In this document: positions 7,482 to 15,819 of the stretch, piece after piece | Position numbering within the stretch: position 1 is the first letter of the stretch | Layout: each line of letters starts with the position of its first letter | Source: a bacterium ADurb.Bin236 | Lineage (GTDB): Bacteria > UBP15 > UBA6099 | Direction: 5' to 3' | Length of the DNA stretch: 43,462 nt | Assembly: GCA_002069885.1 (NCBI GenBank) | Contig: MWCD01000032.1 | Coordinates: forward strand, 1 to 43,462 | Notes under the pieces: model-generated | What the model saw: the letters and a program-made list of their open reading frames with translations, nothing else | Told to the model about the DNA's origin: nothing | The model's database searches: none | Position numbers and translations under genes: made by a program

Positions 7482-8363
7482 ATGACAATTAAACTGATAT
7501 TATGGCATTTGGCATGGTTCGCGGCGGGCGCGGGGGTTTTCAGGCTGATGACTCGCGTCATCTTCAAGGCGGGACACGTCAGGTTGAACTTCATGGCGCG
7601 AAGCATACCGACGAGCGTCGGAGTGGGCTACGCGCTTCTAACGATGCTTATGGTCGCTGCGGCGTCCCTTGTTCTGGGAGACATCTCGAACTACGCCGGG
7701 CCGCTGGCGCTGATTGTCATCGGGTTTTCGCTGCTCGGGCTGGTGGACGACCTGCTTGAGGGACGCGAGCGCGGCGGGTTCAGGGGGCATCTGGCGCGGG
7801 CGGGAGCGACCGGAGAGATATCGACGGCGCTCATCAAAGCGTTCTTCGGATTGGTACTCGCGCTTGGAGCTAACATTATTTTCAGGCGCGCGACAGGCCC
7901 GGCCATGATAGCGGTGGACGCGCTGATAATAGCGCTGTGCGCGAACGCGGTGAACATGCTGGACGTAAGGCCGGGGCGCGCTATAAAAGGCTTCGCGGCG
8001 GCCACCGTTTTTATTCTCGCAGGCTCCCTCATAGGAGGGGCGTTAGGCGGGCGCGCTTCCATTCTCCCGATAACTTGGTTCCTCATCGTCCCCTTCATCG
8101 CATGGTCCATCAACATGGCCTCGATCGATTTTAGATGCCGAGGAATGCTAGGGGACGCCGGATCGAACGTCATCGGCGCGGTTCTCGGACTGCTGGTCGT
8201 GTGGGAGCTGTCAGCCACAATGAGATGGGTGGCGCTCGGACTTCTGATTGGCTTCCACATGCTCTGCGAGGCCGTGTCGCTCACATCAGTTATCGAAAGG
8301 GTCGCGCCTCTGAAATGGCTGGACAAGCTTGGCGTACGCTGCGACGCCGAACCGGCTGAGTGA
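7482..8363 (+). CDS. MraY/WecA-family polyprenyl-phosphate sugar-1-phosphate transferase
   Basis: This 293-residue integral membrane protein belongs to the glycosyltransferase 4 superfamily (UDP-sugar + polyprenyl phosphate). About nine hydrophobic segments are visible. The signatures are the Mg-binding DD of GLVDDLLEG (89-90), NAVNMLD (N155, N158, D161) and GMLGDAGSN (D225 in the GDxGS loop). IPTSVGVGYALL near residue 42 replaces the usual IPTGGG. It is shorter than true MraY and lacks the HIPTMGG-like start, so a lipid-linked capsule or O-glycan initiator, or a peptidoglycan side function, is more likely than the essential MraY. The gene may be translated from a leaderless mRNA. Confidence 0.8.
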   Translation: MTIKLILWHLAWFAAGAGVFRLMTRVIFKAGHVRLNFMARSIPTSVGVGYALLTMLMVAAASLVLGDISNYAGPLALIVIGFSLLGLVDDLLEGRERGGFRGHLARAGATGEISTALIKAFFGLVLALGANIIFRRATGPAMIAVDALIIALCANAVNMLDVRPGRAIKGFAAATVFILAGSLIGGALGGRASILPITWFLIVPFIAWSINMASIDFRCRGMLGDAGSNVIGAVLGLLVVWELSATMRWVALGLLIGFHMLCEAVSLTSVIERVAPLKWLDKLGVRCDAEPAE

Positions 8364-8469
8364 CTCGCCGGCGTAATTGCGAGCAATCTCTGTCTCTCCA
8401 TAATAAATATGACGATACTCAACCCAAATCACGAAAAACAGAATTCCGGGCGCGAGCGGAGCTTTTAGC

Positions 8470-9198
8470 ATGAATTTGGAAGGGGCGGGAATACACGCAT
8501 ACCTGTGGGCGTCGATGCTGGCGTGCTGGGGGCTGATGCGAGCCACAGGACGGGCGCGGGAGATAATAATTCCGTTAGTGAACAACCCGCGCGCTCAGCA
8601 GTATGTGGCGCTCGCGCTTTTCGTTGCGGCGACGGCTGCCGCCATTGGCGCAAACCGTCTGGCCGACGGGCCCTTCGACGCTGACCGCGCGGGCGTTCTC
8701 TTTTCCGCTCTCGTCATCGCTCTGACACTCGCCGCCGCATCCTCGATGAAAGATTCTCCGGCCACGCTCGGCATTTCCCTTCGAGGCGCTCAAACCGTTC
8801 TTATATTCGTTGTCCCGGCGGCGGGGCTTGCGTTCCCTCCGCGCGGAGACTTGAATATGGCGCTGTTCGCCGCAGCCGCAAAACCGTCGGCCTTCATAAC
8901 AGCATTCGCTCTCGAACTTTTTTTCCGGGGTTACATTCAGACGCGGATCGAAGCGGCGAGAGGCCCGGCGGCGGGCATTCTTATTGCCGCAGCCGCTTAC
9001 ACGGCGTTCCATCTGCCTTCCGCATGGGGTATGTTTGAGCCTGCCGCTCTCGCCGTTTACATCGTCTTCACATTCATCATCTGGGGATGCGGCGCGGGCG
9101 TTCTTTTCCGCATGTCGGGCAACGTGTTCGGAATCGCCATGTTCCATGCGTTCTGTGACATATCCCTGAGGGCTTTCAGCGGAATGAACCCGATGTGA
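8470..9198 (+). CDS. CPBP (Abi/CAAX-like) intramembrane protease-family protein with altered first motif
   Basis: This 242-residue multi-pass membrane protein carries the CPBP signatures in order: LELFFRGYIQ (E149, R153), TAFHLP (F180-H181) and MFHAFCD (H226, D230). Family members are usually EExxxR glutamate proteases that cleave near prenylated or membrane peptides, or are involved in bacteriocin immunity. Here the first glutamate of the EE pair is replaced by leucine (L148) while the second is kept, so catalysis is uncertain. The start ATG 8470 has GGAG about nine bases upstream. It follows the MraY-like gene by ~100 nt on the same strand. Confidence 0.7.
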   Translation: MNLEGAGIHAYLWASMLACWGLMRATGRAREIIIPLVNNPRAQQYVALALFVAATAAAIGANRLADGPFDADRAGVLFSALVIALTLAAASSMKDSPATLGISLRGAQTVLIFVVPAAGLAFPPRGDLNMALFAAAAKPSAFITAFALELFFRGYIQTRIEAARGPAAGILIAAAAYTAFHLPSAWGMFEPAALAVYIVFTFIIWGCGAGVLFRMSGNVFGIAMFHAFCDISLRAFSGMNPM

Positions 9199-9287
9199 TT
9201 TTTTTCAAACATAGGAACCTTTTTGCCGACAACGGAGTTTTTATATTTTGAACGCTGCGGATTAGGCCACACTTGAACCCGGCGGGA

Positions 9288-9316
9288 TTTACACTAAAGG
9301 CGGAAATAGTTATCAT
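9288..9316 (+). promoter_or_regulatory. Promoter of the 24-codon mini-gene
   Basis: TTTACA (9288-9293), a 17-nt spacer and TATCAT (9311-9316) lie 35 nt before the ATG at 9351. Confidence 0.5.
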
Positions 9317-9350
9317 AAACATAATAACAGGGATAAAGGGGGTGTTAAAC

Positions 9351-9425
9351 ATGAAGAAGTGGACACTGCGCGCTGTGGCGCACTGCAAAGAGGGTTGTCG
9401 TAGACGGTCCCGGGCAAGACGATAA
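9351..9425 (+). CDS. 24-codon arginine-rich small ORF in its own transcription unit
   Basis: A reading frame of 24 codons starts MKKWTLRAVAHCKEGC and ends RRRSRARR. Seven of its codons are Arg (several rare types: AGA, CGG, CGA). AAAGGGGGTG lies about six bases before the ATG, a strong ribosome binding site. A promoter stands upstream and a strong terminator 25 nt after the stop. The gene is too short for family assignment. It could be a leader peptide, a small basic protein, or an incidental frame in a small RNA. The next gene (PPC domain, ATG 9594) is beyond the terminator. Confidence 0.45.
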   Translation: MKKWTLRAVAHCKEGCRRRSRARR

Positions 9426-9450
9426 ACTGCCCTCAAAAGAGAACTCGGCA

Positions 9451-9486
9451 AACCCGCGTCTGCAAGACGCGGGTTTTCTGTTTTTT
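9451..9486 (+). terminator. Strong rho-independent terminator
   Basis: AACCCGCGTCT (9451-9461) pairs perfectly with AGACGCGGGTT (9465-9475) around a 3-nt loop, followed by TTCTGTTTTTT. It ends the mini-gene transcript. Confidence 0.9.
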
Positions 9487-9593
9487 GGCAAGTTTCGATA
9501 AATCCGAGCCGCTTTTAATCCGTGTTGATTTCATAACGGGCTGATATACTATGGTGGTTCGCAAGCGATAAATTCAAACCGGGAGGAGCGGAC

Positions 9594-10031
9594 ATGAAAT
9601 ATTCGACGGGAAAAATGGAGCGCGTATTCGCGATAACGATAGAGCATGGAGAATCGGCGGTAGAGCAACTGGCGAAGCTTGCCCGGAAAGAAAACATCCG
9701 CAACGGTTACATTTTTATACTCGGCGCGCTTGGGAGCGGGCGGGTAGTGACAGGGCCGCAGGATTTGAGCCTGCCCACCGTCCCGATGTGGGGCGATTTC
9801 GCGGACGTGCGCGAAGTTGTGGCGTTCGGCAGTGTTTCTTGGAAAGACGACGCTCCGAAAACCCATCTTCACGTCGTCGCCGGACGCGGCGGCGACACGT
9901 TGGTCGGCTGTTTGCGCGAAGGCGGCAAAGCCCACATTCTTCTCGAAGCCGTCCTGTTCGAAACCCAATTCGACGACCTTTCCAGAGAGTTTGATGAAGG
10001 CTTGGGCGCATGGATGCCCAAACACGGCTGA
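9594..10031 (+). CDS. PPC/DUF296 domain protein
   Basis: This 145-residue single-domain protein has the plant-and-prokaryote-conserved (PPC, DUF296) fold. IEHGESAVEQLAKLARKENI is its first helix, followed by GYIFILGALGSGRV, the histidine pair of THLHVVAGRGGDTLVGCL, and the closing strand KAHILLEAVLFET. Bacterial stand-alone PPC proteins form trimers; the histidines of the HLH motif can hold a metal. In plants the domain accompanies AT-hooks, which are absent here. Function in bacteria is not established. The start ATG has GGGAGGAG upstream. It is flanked by a terminator on the left and ~160 nt of gap on the right, so it is probably monocistronic. Confidence 0.8.
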   Translation: MKYSTGKMERVFAITIEHGESAVEQLAKLARKENIRNGYIFILGALGSGRVVTGPQDLSLPTVPMWGDFADVREVVAFGSVSWKDDAPKTHLHVVAGRGGDTLVGCLREGGKAHILLEAVLFETQFDDLSREFDEGLGAWMPKHG

Positions 10032-10194
10032 CCCGCTTGTGAGCTAGTCTTTTTCGCGAGCATGCGCGTCTGCCGGGTTTTCAACCTAGGCGCTTTAATT
10101 GCGGTATCCTCAAATCATCGCTGATTTTGATTTTGCGCCGAATCTGTTTTTTCAGGAATCTCTTGCCCTTGCTGAATTAGGTTAAAATATTGGC

Positions 10195-11274
10195 ATGCTC
10201 GAGCTTGCGAGAAGATATCCGCTTTACCTCATGTTCCGACAGTTCGGCTTTCCGGTGATCGAACCGCTGAGTTTGGCTGTTAGCGTGACGAACCGGTGCA
10301 ACTTCGCCTGCGCCACATGCAACGTGTCGAGGAAGAAACCGGACGAGATGTCGGCGCGCGAATACGACGCGGTGTTCAAATCGTTCAGGAATCCTCCGCG
10401 ATGGATAACGCTTACGGGCGGCGAGCCGTTCATGCGGCGGGACATCGAGGAGGTGGCGACGGCGATAATCGAACGGGCGCGACCCGACGCCGTAACCATC
10501 GCCTCCAACGCGTCGTTCCCAGACAGGCTGGTTTCCTTCGCGCGCGCTGTCGCCTCGACTCACCCCAACACATCTTTCATCGTTAACTTATCGGTGGACG
10601 GCATAGGTCCGAAACACGACAAGATTCGCGGCCACGACGGCAGTTTCTCTCTGGTTCTGGAATCTCTTCAGGCACTGAAGGAACTTGAGATTAAAAACAT
10701 GAGCGTCGGATTCCACACTGTGATATCGCGGTTCAACAGCGACGGGGTTCCGAAACTGATAGAGTACCTTAAAAATTTCGAGCCTGATTTTCACCGGTTC
10801 GAACCGGCGCAGCGGCGCGCGGAACTAGGCGTTCAGAACAAGGATGTCGAGCCTGCCGTCGAGGATTACGAGATAATAACCGACGCTATAACATCGGCGG
10901 CAAGGCCCCCGAAAACCGGCTCTGCCATCATCGACGCCATAGACGATTTCAGAAGGAGTTACTACGAGCTTTCGACGCGCATTATGAAAGAAAAGACTCA
11001 GGTCGTTCCATGTTACGCGGGAATGGCATCCGGGCACATAGCGCCGAACGGCGATATCTGGGCCTGCTGCACGCTCGCGAAGTCTCTGGGCAATGTGCGG
11101 GAGAAGAACTACAATTTCAGCAAAGTATGGGGAGGCCCGGCGGCGGCGGAGGCCCGGCGCTTCATTCGCGACAACCGTTGCTATTGCCCTATGGCAAACG
11201 CCTGCTACACTAACATGTTCCTTAACATCGGCTCTCTCGGCAGGATCGCGGCGGGCTATTTCTTTAAATTCTGA
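10195..11274 (+). CDS. Radical SAM enzyme with SPASM-like C-terminal cysteines
   Basis: The 359-residue protein has the radical SAM cluster motif CNFACATC (C35, C39, C42) near the N-terminus, then TLTGGEPFMRRD (the GGE loop) and NLSVDG. The C-terminal part has PCYAGMASGHIAPNGDIWACC and RCYCPMANACYTN, a SPASM/twitch-like pattern for extra Fe-S clusters. Relatives modify peptides or act in lipid and glycan tailoring; no precursor peptide is visible next to it. TAAAAT (10183-10188) stands exactly 6 nt before the ATG and no ribosome binding site is present, so the mRNA is probably leaderless. The GT-C gene starts 48 nt downstream and may be co-transcribed. Confidence 0.85.
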   Translation: MLELARRYPLYLMFRQFGFPVIEPLSLAVSVTNRCNFACATCNVSRKKPDEMSAREYDAVFKSFRNPPRWITLTGGEPFMRRDIEEVATAIIERARPDAVTIASNASFPDRLVSFARAVASTHPNTSFIVNLSVDGIGPKHDKIRGHDGSFSLVLESLQALKELEIKNMSVGFHTVISRFNSDGVPKLIEYLKNFEPDFHRFEPAQRRAELGVQNKDVEPAVEDYEIITDAITSAARPPKTGSAIIDAIDDFRRSYYELSTRIMKEKTQVVPCYAGMASGHIAPNGDIWACCTLAKSLGNVREKNYNFSKVWGGPAAAEARRFIRDNRCYCPMANACYTNMFLNIGSLGRIAAGYFFKF

Positions 11275-11322
11275 TTTCGGGGCGGGAGTCTCCGCGCCTC
11301 GCGGCCTCCCGAAAAGGCGGAT

Positions 11323-13017
11323 TTGACACCACTTAAAAAGATTACAACCGCGGCTGCCGCCGCTATAATGCTCGCGTGCTTCGCCGCTCTCGGCGCGGGG
11401 TTCATCCGAAATAACTCCGCGACCGTCGACGAGTTCACCCACATCCCTATCGGTTATTCCATTCTGAAGTCAGGCAACTATGCGGCTGACTACATGGGCA
11501 ACCCGCCCCTGCTGCGTCGGTGGCTCGCGATTCCATTGCTGAAACACGACCCTTCATACATCGTAGACGAGCGGCCTGAAGACCTTCAGAGCATGAAGAC
11601 CCAATGGCATTTCGCGATAACGAACGCGCCCGTGTACCATCAACTCGTCGAGGCTGCCAGAAAGCAGACGCTCATCCTCGGCGTTCTTCTCGGCGCGCTG
11701 CTCGCGGCTGCGGCGTGGGTTTATTACGGCGCGGCGGCGGCCCTCCTTTCCGCGGCGCTTTATTGTTTTTCATCAAACATGCTCGCGCACTCGTCTCTTG
11801 CGACTCTCGACGCCGGGCTGGCTCTGTTCTGCTTTGCCGGTATATTGGCGTTCAACGCGCTCGTCAGTTCTCCCGGATTAAAGACCGCCGCGCTGTGCGG
11901 CGCGATTACAGGACTTGCGGTGTCCGCAAAATTCACCGGCGCGCTTCTTCCTCTGACGCAGGCAATCTGTTTGGCCGTCGTCTTCATTCCTCGAATCTTC
12001 AAACTTAACGTTGTCGCGGACGCGCCCTCAAAAGCGGCTGCCGCAAAAACGCTTCTCTGGTTGATGGCGTCTTTTGTTTTCGCGGCGCTGGCTCTGAACG
12101 CTTCCTACGGGTTCGACGACTGTTTCATCCGTTTCTCGGATCTCAATTTCAGGAGCGGCGCTTTCAGGGCGGCGGCCGAAACCGCGCCTTGGCTCCGAGT
12201 TCCTTTGCCAAAATACTACATCCTCGGCATCGACGCACAGATGGCGGCGGCGGGCAAAGTTCACATCTTCTACCTTATGGAAAAACATTCCTCCGAAGGA
12301 TGGCGCGGCTACTATGTCTGGACTTATCTCCTGAAGGAATCCATACCCGCATTGGCTCTCGCCGCGGCGGCCGCCGCATCTTTTGTCGCAAAGCGTCCGC
12401 GCGCGCTCGAACTCTATTTCGCCGTCTCCGCCGTCATGGTTTTCTTCTTCTATTCGTTCGTGTCAAAAGTGGACCTCGGCGTCAGATACCTTCTTCCAGC
12501 GCTTCCGGCGATATATTTTCTGTGCGGAAGACTGGCTGAAAAAGGAATCGCAGGGATGAACGGAAAAAAGGCGGCCGCCGCGTGCGCCATCGCGCTCGCT
12601 CTCGTCTGGCATGCAAACGGAGCGGTCCGGCAGTATCCATACTTCATATCATATTTCAACGAAGCCGCCGGCGGCCCCGAAAAGGCGAGCCGGATGCTTC
12701 TGGAATCCAACCTCGACTGGGGGCAGAACCTCATCGCTCTGAAAACATATATGAATGAGAACGGGCTTGAGCGCGTCATGCTGTACAACTACGGCGTTGC
12801 CCCTCCCGCGTTGTACGGAGTCATGCACGACTGGGTTCCCTGCAGGCCGACTCAAGGAATTATCGCCGTCAGCTACAACTACATATACGGTATAAATCCC
12901 TTCGAGCGGGCGCGCGGAGGCGACTGCTTCTCATGGCTGAAAGACGTCGAACCGACAGCCATTGTGGGCCGCAGCCTCCCGGTGTTCGACACCAGAGACA
13001 ATCCCGCCGCAAAATAG
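11323..13017 (+). CDS. GT-C family membrane glycosyltransferase (ArnT/PMT_2-like, GT39/GT83 type)
   Basis: This 564-residue protein has an N-terminal signal-anchor helix, the acidic DEFTH motif (D36, E37, H40) in the first extracytoplasmic loop, and about ten further membrane helices. The C-terminal soluble part contains LESNLDWGQNLIALKTYM and ends near KDVEPTAIVGRSLPVFD. The DE motif and following SILKSGNYAADYMGNPPL are typical of transferases that use polyprenyl-phosphate sugars to glycosylate proteins or lipids on the outer face of the membrane. The start is TTG 11323 with AAAAGGCGG just before it. It follows the radical SAM gene closely. The next gene is convergent. Confidence 0.8.
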   Translation: MTPLKKITTAAAAAIMLACFAALGAGFIRNNSATVDEFTHIPIGYSILKSGNYAADYMGNPPLLRRWLAIPLLKHDPSYIVDERPEDLQSMKTQWHFAITNAPVYHQLVEAARKQTLILGVLLGALLAAAAWVYYGAAAALLSAALYCFSSNMLAHSSLATLDAGLALFCFAGILAFNALVSSPGLKTAALCGAITGLAVSAKFTGALLPLTQAICLAVVFIPRIFKLNVVADAPSKAAAAKTLLWLMASFVFAALALNASYGFDDCFIRFSDLNFRSGAFRAAAETAPWLRVPLPKYYILGIDAQMAAAGKVHIFYLMEKHSSEGWRGYYVWTYLLKESIPALALAAAAAASFVAKRPRALELYFAVSAVMVFFFYSFVSKVDLGVRYLLPALPAIYFLCGRLAEKGIAGMNGKKAAAACAIALALVWHANGAVRQYPYFISYFNEAAGGPEKASRMLLESNLDWGQNLIALKTYMNENGLERVMLYNYGVAPPALYGVMHDWVPCRPTQGIIAVSYNYIYGINPFERARGGDCFSWLKDVEPTAIVGRSLPVFDTRDNPAAK

Positions 13018-13063
13018 AATCAACTTTGTTTACAAACTAACAAGTGTTATTTGCTGTACAGCT

Positions 13064-13086
13064 AATAAAAACGCGGATTATCCGCG
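13064..13086 (-). terminator. Terminator overlapping the stop codon of the glycosidase-like gene
   Basis: On the minus strand CGCGGA, the stop TAA as a 3-nt loop, and TCCGCG form a 6-bp hairpin (13072-13086) followed by TTTTTATT. The stop codon itself is the loop. Confidence 0.7.
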
Positions 13087-15303
13087 CGAAGGCCTGCGGC
13101 GTTTTCTGCGGAATATATCGCCTTTTTTCAGATGGAGAAACAGAACTGCCCACGGAAGCCATTGAATAACTATATAAAGAGCCGCGACAGGCGCGGGGAA
13201 GAACCACAGCAGATAAATGAATCCCAAAGCCGCCGACGCGGCGACTACGAGAAGCGGTTCGATGGGAACGAACAGCAAGGGCAAAATCGCAGCCCAAGAG
13301 AACGTGGAAAGCATGGCCGGCCATGCAGTTTGCGAGAATGGCGCGCCCTCCGCGACCGACAAGGCGACCGCCCCCGCGAAAAACAGATACGCCTGCGCCG
13401 ACGCGGCGACTCCGGCTCTTAAAATAAAACTGTTCTGCAGCGCGAGCAAGACGCGGAACCCCAGAGAAGGAGCCGCGCCCGGCAGCCAGCCCCGATTCCA
13501 CTCCGTCAAAAGCGCCGCCGAAAACGAAAACGCGACGAGCATCGCCGCGGCGAGCGCTGCGGCTGTGAGCGGCCCGTGGAAACACATAAAAACTTGCGGC
13601 GCGGCAAAAAAGAACTCCCTCGACGCGGGATAGGCTATCAGCGCGAGAGCGAAAACGACGGCCAGAATCGGAACCGCCCTGAGCGGCAGATTGGGAGGCG
13701 GGGCCGGCCTTGCCGGTTCGAGCATCCCGCCCGACCTCAAATATTCCTTTATAGCTTCGACGGACGATTTTTTCTGTCTGTTGATAGATAGCGCGCCTTG
13801 GCTTATCCCCCAAGTGAAAAGAGAACCGACGAAGAAAACGGAGACTCCCGCGCTGTCCGCCGCCTTGAGAGCCGAGGCGTCGGCGGATGTCTTGCGCATC
13901 TCCCGCAGCCTGCGGTCGTCCCTGCCGCAGCGCGTGTCGATGAAATCCAGAGCGAGCGCGCCGGGGCCGCCGCCGAACGCCTCGACAGTCTCGCGCGCCG
14001 CTCCGTCCCGCCAGAGGTCGAAGCGCGCTGTTTCGACGTTGAGAGGCTCGCCTGTGAAACAGAGGAAAGAAGGATGAGAGCGCGCCGCCCTGCCCGCCCG
14101 CTTGCGCGCCGCTTTCGCTTCCTCTTCCCCGGCCGACCTCCGCGCCGCCTCCCATGGAAAATCTGAAATCACGCACAACCCCGCGCGGTCGCAGGCCGAT
14201 AAAAAATCCTCGCCGGGAGGCATGCCGTCGCAATATACCGCGTTAAGCCCCATCTCCTTTATGCTTCTTGCGTCGTTCGCGCAGGCCCACGCGGGCGCCC
14301 CCGCGCCGTACGGCGGATAGTTCGCGCTCCTTATAACTCCTCTAAGCCTCGCCTCGCCTCCCTCGCATTCGACCCGGCCGTCCCGCGCTTCGATGCCCCT
14401 AACTGCCGTCTCAACCGTCGCCGTGTGTCTGATGTCTTCGCAGATTAGCGTCGCGGACACCCTGCAAAGGGCCGGCGACTCCGGAGTCCACCTTGGCAGA
14501 GAGCCGCCCTCAAGCTCGACGCTCGCTGTCGTCGCCCCGCTGAACGGCGGGATGATGACTTCGCCAGCCGCCGCTCCGCCGGAAGCGCCCTCGACCTTGT
14601 GCGCCAACGCCGAAGGCGACTCGGTTTCTCCTTCGAGTTCAATATCTATTATGTCCTTGCCCCCCTCCGAGCGGACGGTTATCGAAGATATCAACGCCCT
14701 GTCCCTGACTTCAACGCGAATATCTCCGTACACGCCGCCCGCAAACGGCGGAGCCATCCCTGACCGCCCGCCGGGGTTCTCGGAAACGCGCGGAGCTTTG
14801 ATGACAATACGCAATTCAGCGGCGGTTTTTCCTCCGGCTGACTCCGTTATGTCCAATTCTACCGGAGCAAACCCGAACAAGCGCGCCGCCGCCTTCTCCC
14901 CGTCGATGTATATGTCAGCCGTCCCCCCCATCCCGTCGCACATCAGAAACAGCCTCTGCCCGGGTTTCAAGGCCGGAAAATCCGCCCGTCGGCGGTATTC
15001 TATTCTCCTTAGCGGACGCAATCCTTTTGCGACTGTCGCCACATCCGCCGGAACTCGGACGGACACCCACTCCCCGCCGTTGAACCTCGCCTCCCAAGAC
15101 CCCGCGAGGCTTGCGCCTCGCGCTTTTCCACGCGCTCCGCCGGGCTTCAACTCGGACAACTCTTCTTCTCTCGGAGGCGGAACCGTCCACAGCAGAGCCG
15201 CCGCGAGCGCCGCCGCAGGGACGAGCGCGACCGGAAGCCACGGAGCCGCAAACCATGAGGCCGCCGCCGCAAGCGCCGCTATTGCCGTTATCGCCGCTTT
15301 CAT
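13078..15303 (-). CDS. Glycoside hydrolase family 2-like protein fused to a membrane domain, catalytic residues doubtful
   Basis: The 741-residue protein starts with two membrane helices (residues 1-42). A jelly-roll follows (~65-200; SWEARFNGGEWVSVRVPAD, FLMCDGMGGTADIYIDGE), then an Ig-like part (~200-300) ending LPRWTPESPALCRVSATL. Next is a GH2-type barrel (~300-520; RGVIRSANYPPYGAG, MGLNAVYCDGMPPGEDFLSACDRAGLCVISD), and last ~200 residues with five or six membrane helices (540-735) and a very basic end. Beta-galactosidase/glucuronidase-like enzymes normally carry an NE acid/base pair after HPS; here it is HPSFLCFTGEP (G418-E419). I find no clear nucleophile Glu. It may bind glycans rather than cut them. 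The gene is convergent with the GT-C gene. Confidence 0.65.
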   Translation of the reverse strand: MKAAITAIAALAAAASWFAAPWLPVALVPAAALAAALLWTVPPPREEELSELKPGGARGKARGASLAGSWEARFNGGEWVSVRVPADVATVAKGLRPLRRIEYRRRADFPALKPGQRLFLMCDGMGGTADIYIDGEKAAARLFGFAPVELDITESAGGKTAAELRIVIKAPRVSENPGGRSGMAPPFAGGVYGDIRVEVRDRALISSITVRSEGGKDIIDIELEGETESPSALAHKVEGASGGAAAGEVIIPPFSGATTASVELEGGSLPRWTPESPALCRVSATLICEDIRHTATVETAVRGIEARDGRVECEGGEARLRGVIRSANYPPYGAGAPAWACANDARSIKEMGLNAVYCDGMPPGEDFLSACDRAGLCVISDFPWEAARRSAGEEEAKAARKRAGRAARSHPSFLCFTGEPLNVETARFDLWRDGAARETVEAFGGGPGALALDFIDTRCGRDDRRLREMRKTSADASALKAADSAGVSVFFVGSLFTWGISQGALSINRQKKSSVEAIKEYLRSGGMLEPARPAPPPNLPLRAVPILAVVFALALIAYPASREFFFAAPQVFMCFHGPLTAAALAAAMLVAFSFSAALLTEWNRGWLPGAAPSLGFRVLLALQNSFILRAGVAASAQAYLFFAGAVALSVAEGAPFSQTAWPAMLSTFSWAAILPLLFVPIEPLLVVAASAALGFIYLLWFFPAPVAALYIVIQWLPWAVLFLHLKKGDIFRRKRRRPSRG

Positions 15304-15579
15304 AAAAACTTAATGGTCTCTTTCCGCAAACACCGGCGACATTCCTTCATTGCCGGGCCGTCATCGTCTTGTGATTCCGCAAGCATCGACCGCCCACTGT
15401 TTTTCCTAATCGCCGGGTTCATAGTTCACGCGTTCATTTTAGCAGACCGCCGCCGTATGACAAACCACCCGCCCGCCGCGCGCGGTCAATCAGCCTGAGC
15501 CGCCCCGCATTCGCCTCCGCTTTACAACGCCCGCCGCGCGAATCTACAATGAAGCTTAACGGGGGACTCGCGGCGCGCG

Positions 15580-15795
15580 ATGCATTTCGAAACAGTTTTG
15601 AAAATCACTGCCATTACCGCGACATCGCTGTTCGCGGTATTCTGGATTTTCCATCTGGTCGAATGCCTCAGAAGAAAAGATTTCGGGCTGATGGACAAAC
15701 TGTTCTGGTTCGTTTTGCTGCTCGTCCCTGTTTTAGGCTTGATAATGTATCGCGGAATAGGCAATGAGTTCTATCGAAAGAAAGGCGACGGGTAA
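15580..15795 (+). CDS. PLDc_N-type small membrane protein
   Basis: This 71-residue protein has two membrane helices (residues ~6-26 and ~40-58). The sequence MDKLFWFVLLLVPVLGLIMYRGIG matches the PLDc_N module, which otherwise forms the N-terminus of cardiolipin synthases. No phospholipase D domain follows. Stand-alone PLDc_N proteins are common and of unknown function. The start ATG 15580 has only a distant GGGGGA. It lies 24 nt before the DUF2723-TPR gene and may be co-transcribed. Confidence 0.7.
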   Translation: MHFETVLKITAITATSLFAVFWIFHLVECLRRKDFGLMDKLFWFVLLLVPVLGLIMYRGIGNEFYRKKGDG

Positions 15796-15819
15796 CAACC
15801 CGATCCGGAGTTGCGAGGA

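Noticed and set aside
14393-15313. 306-codon plus-strand open frame
   Set aside because: It is antisense to the GH2-like gene; composition is that of a GC-rich shadow, with no domain.
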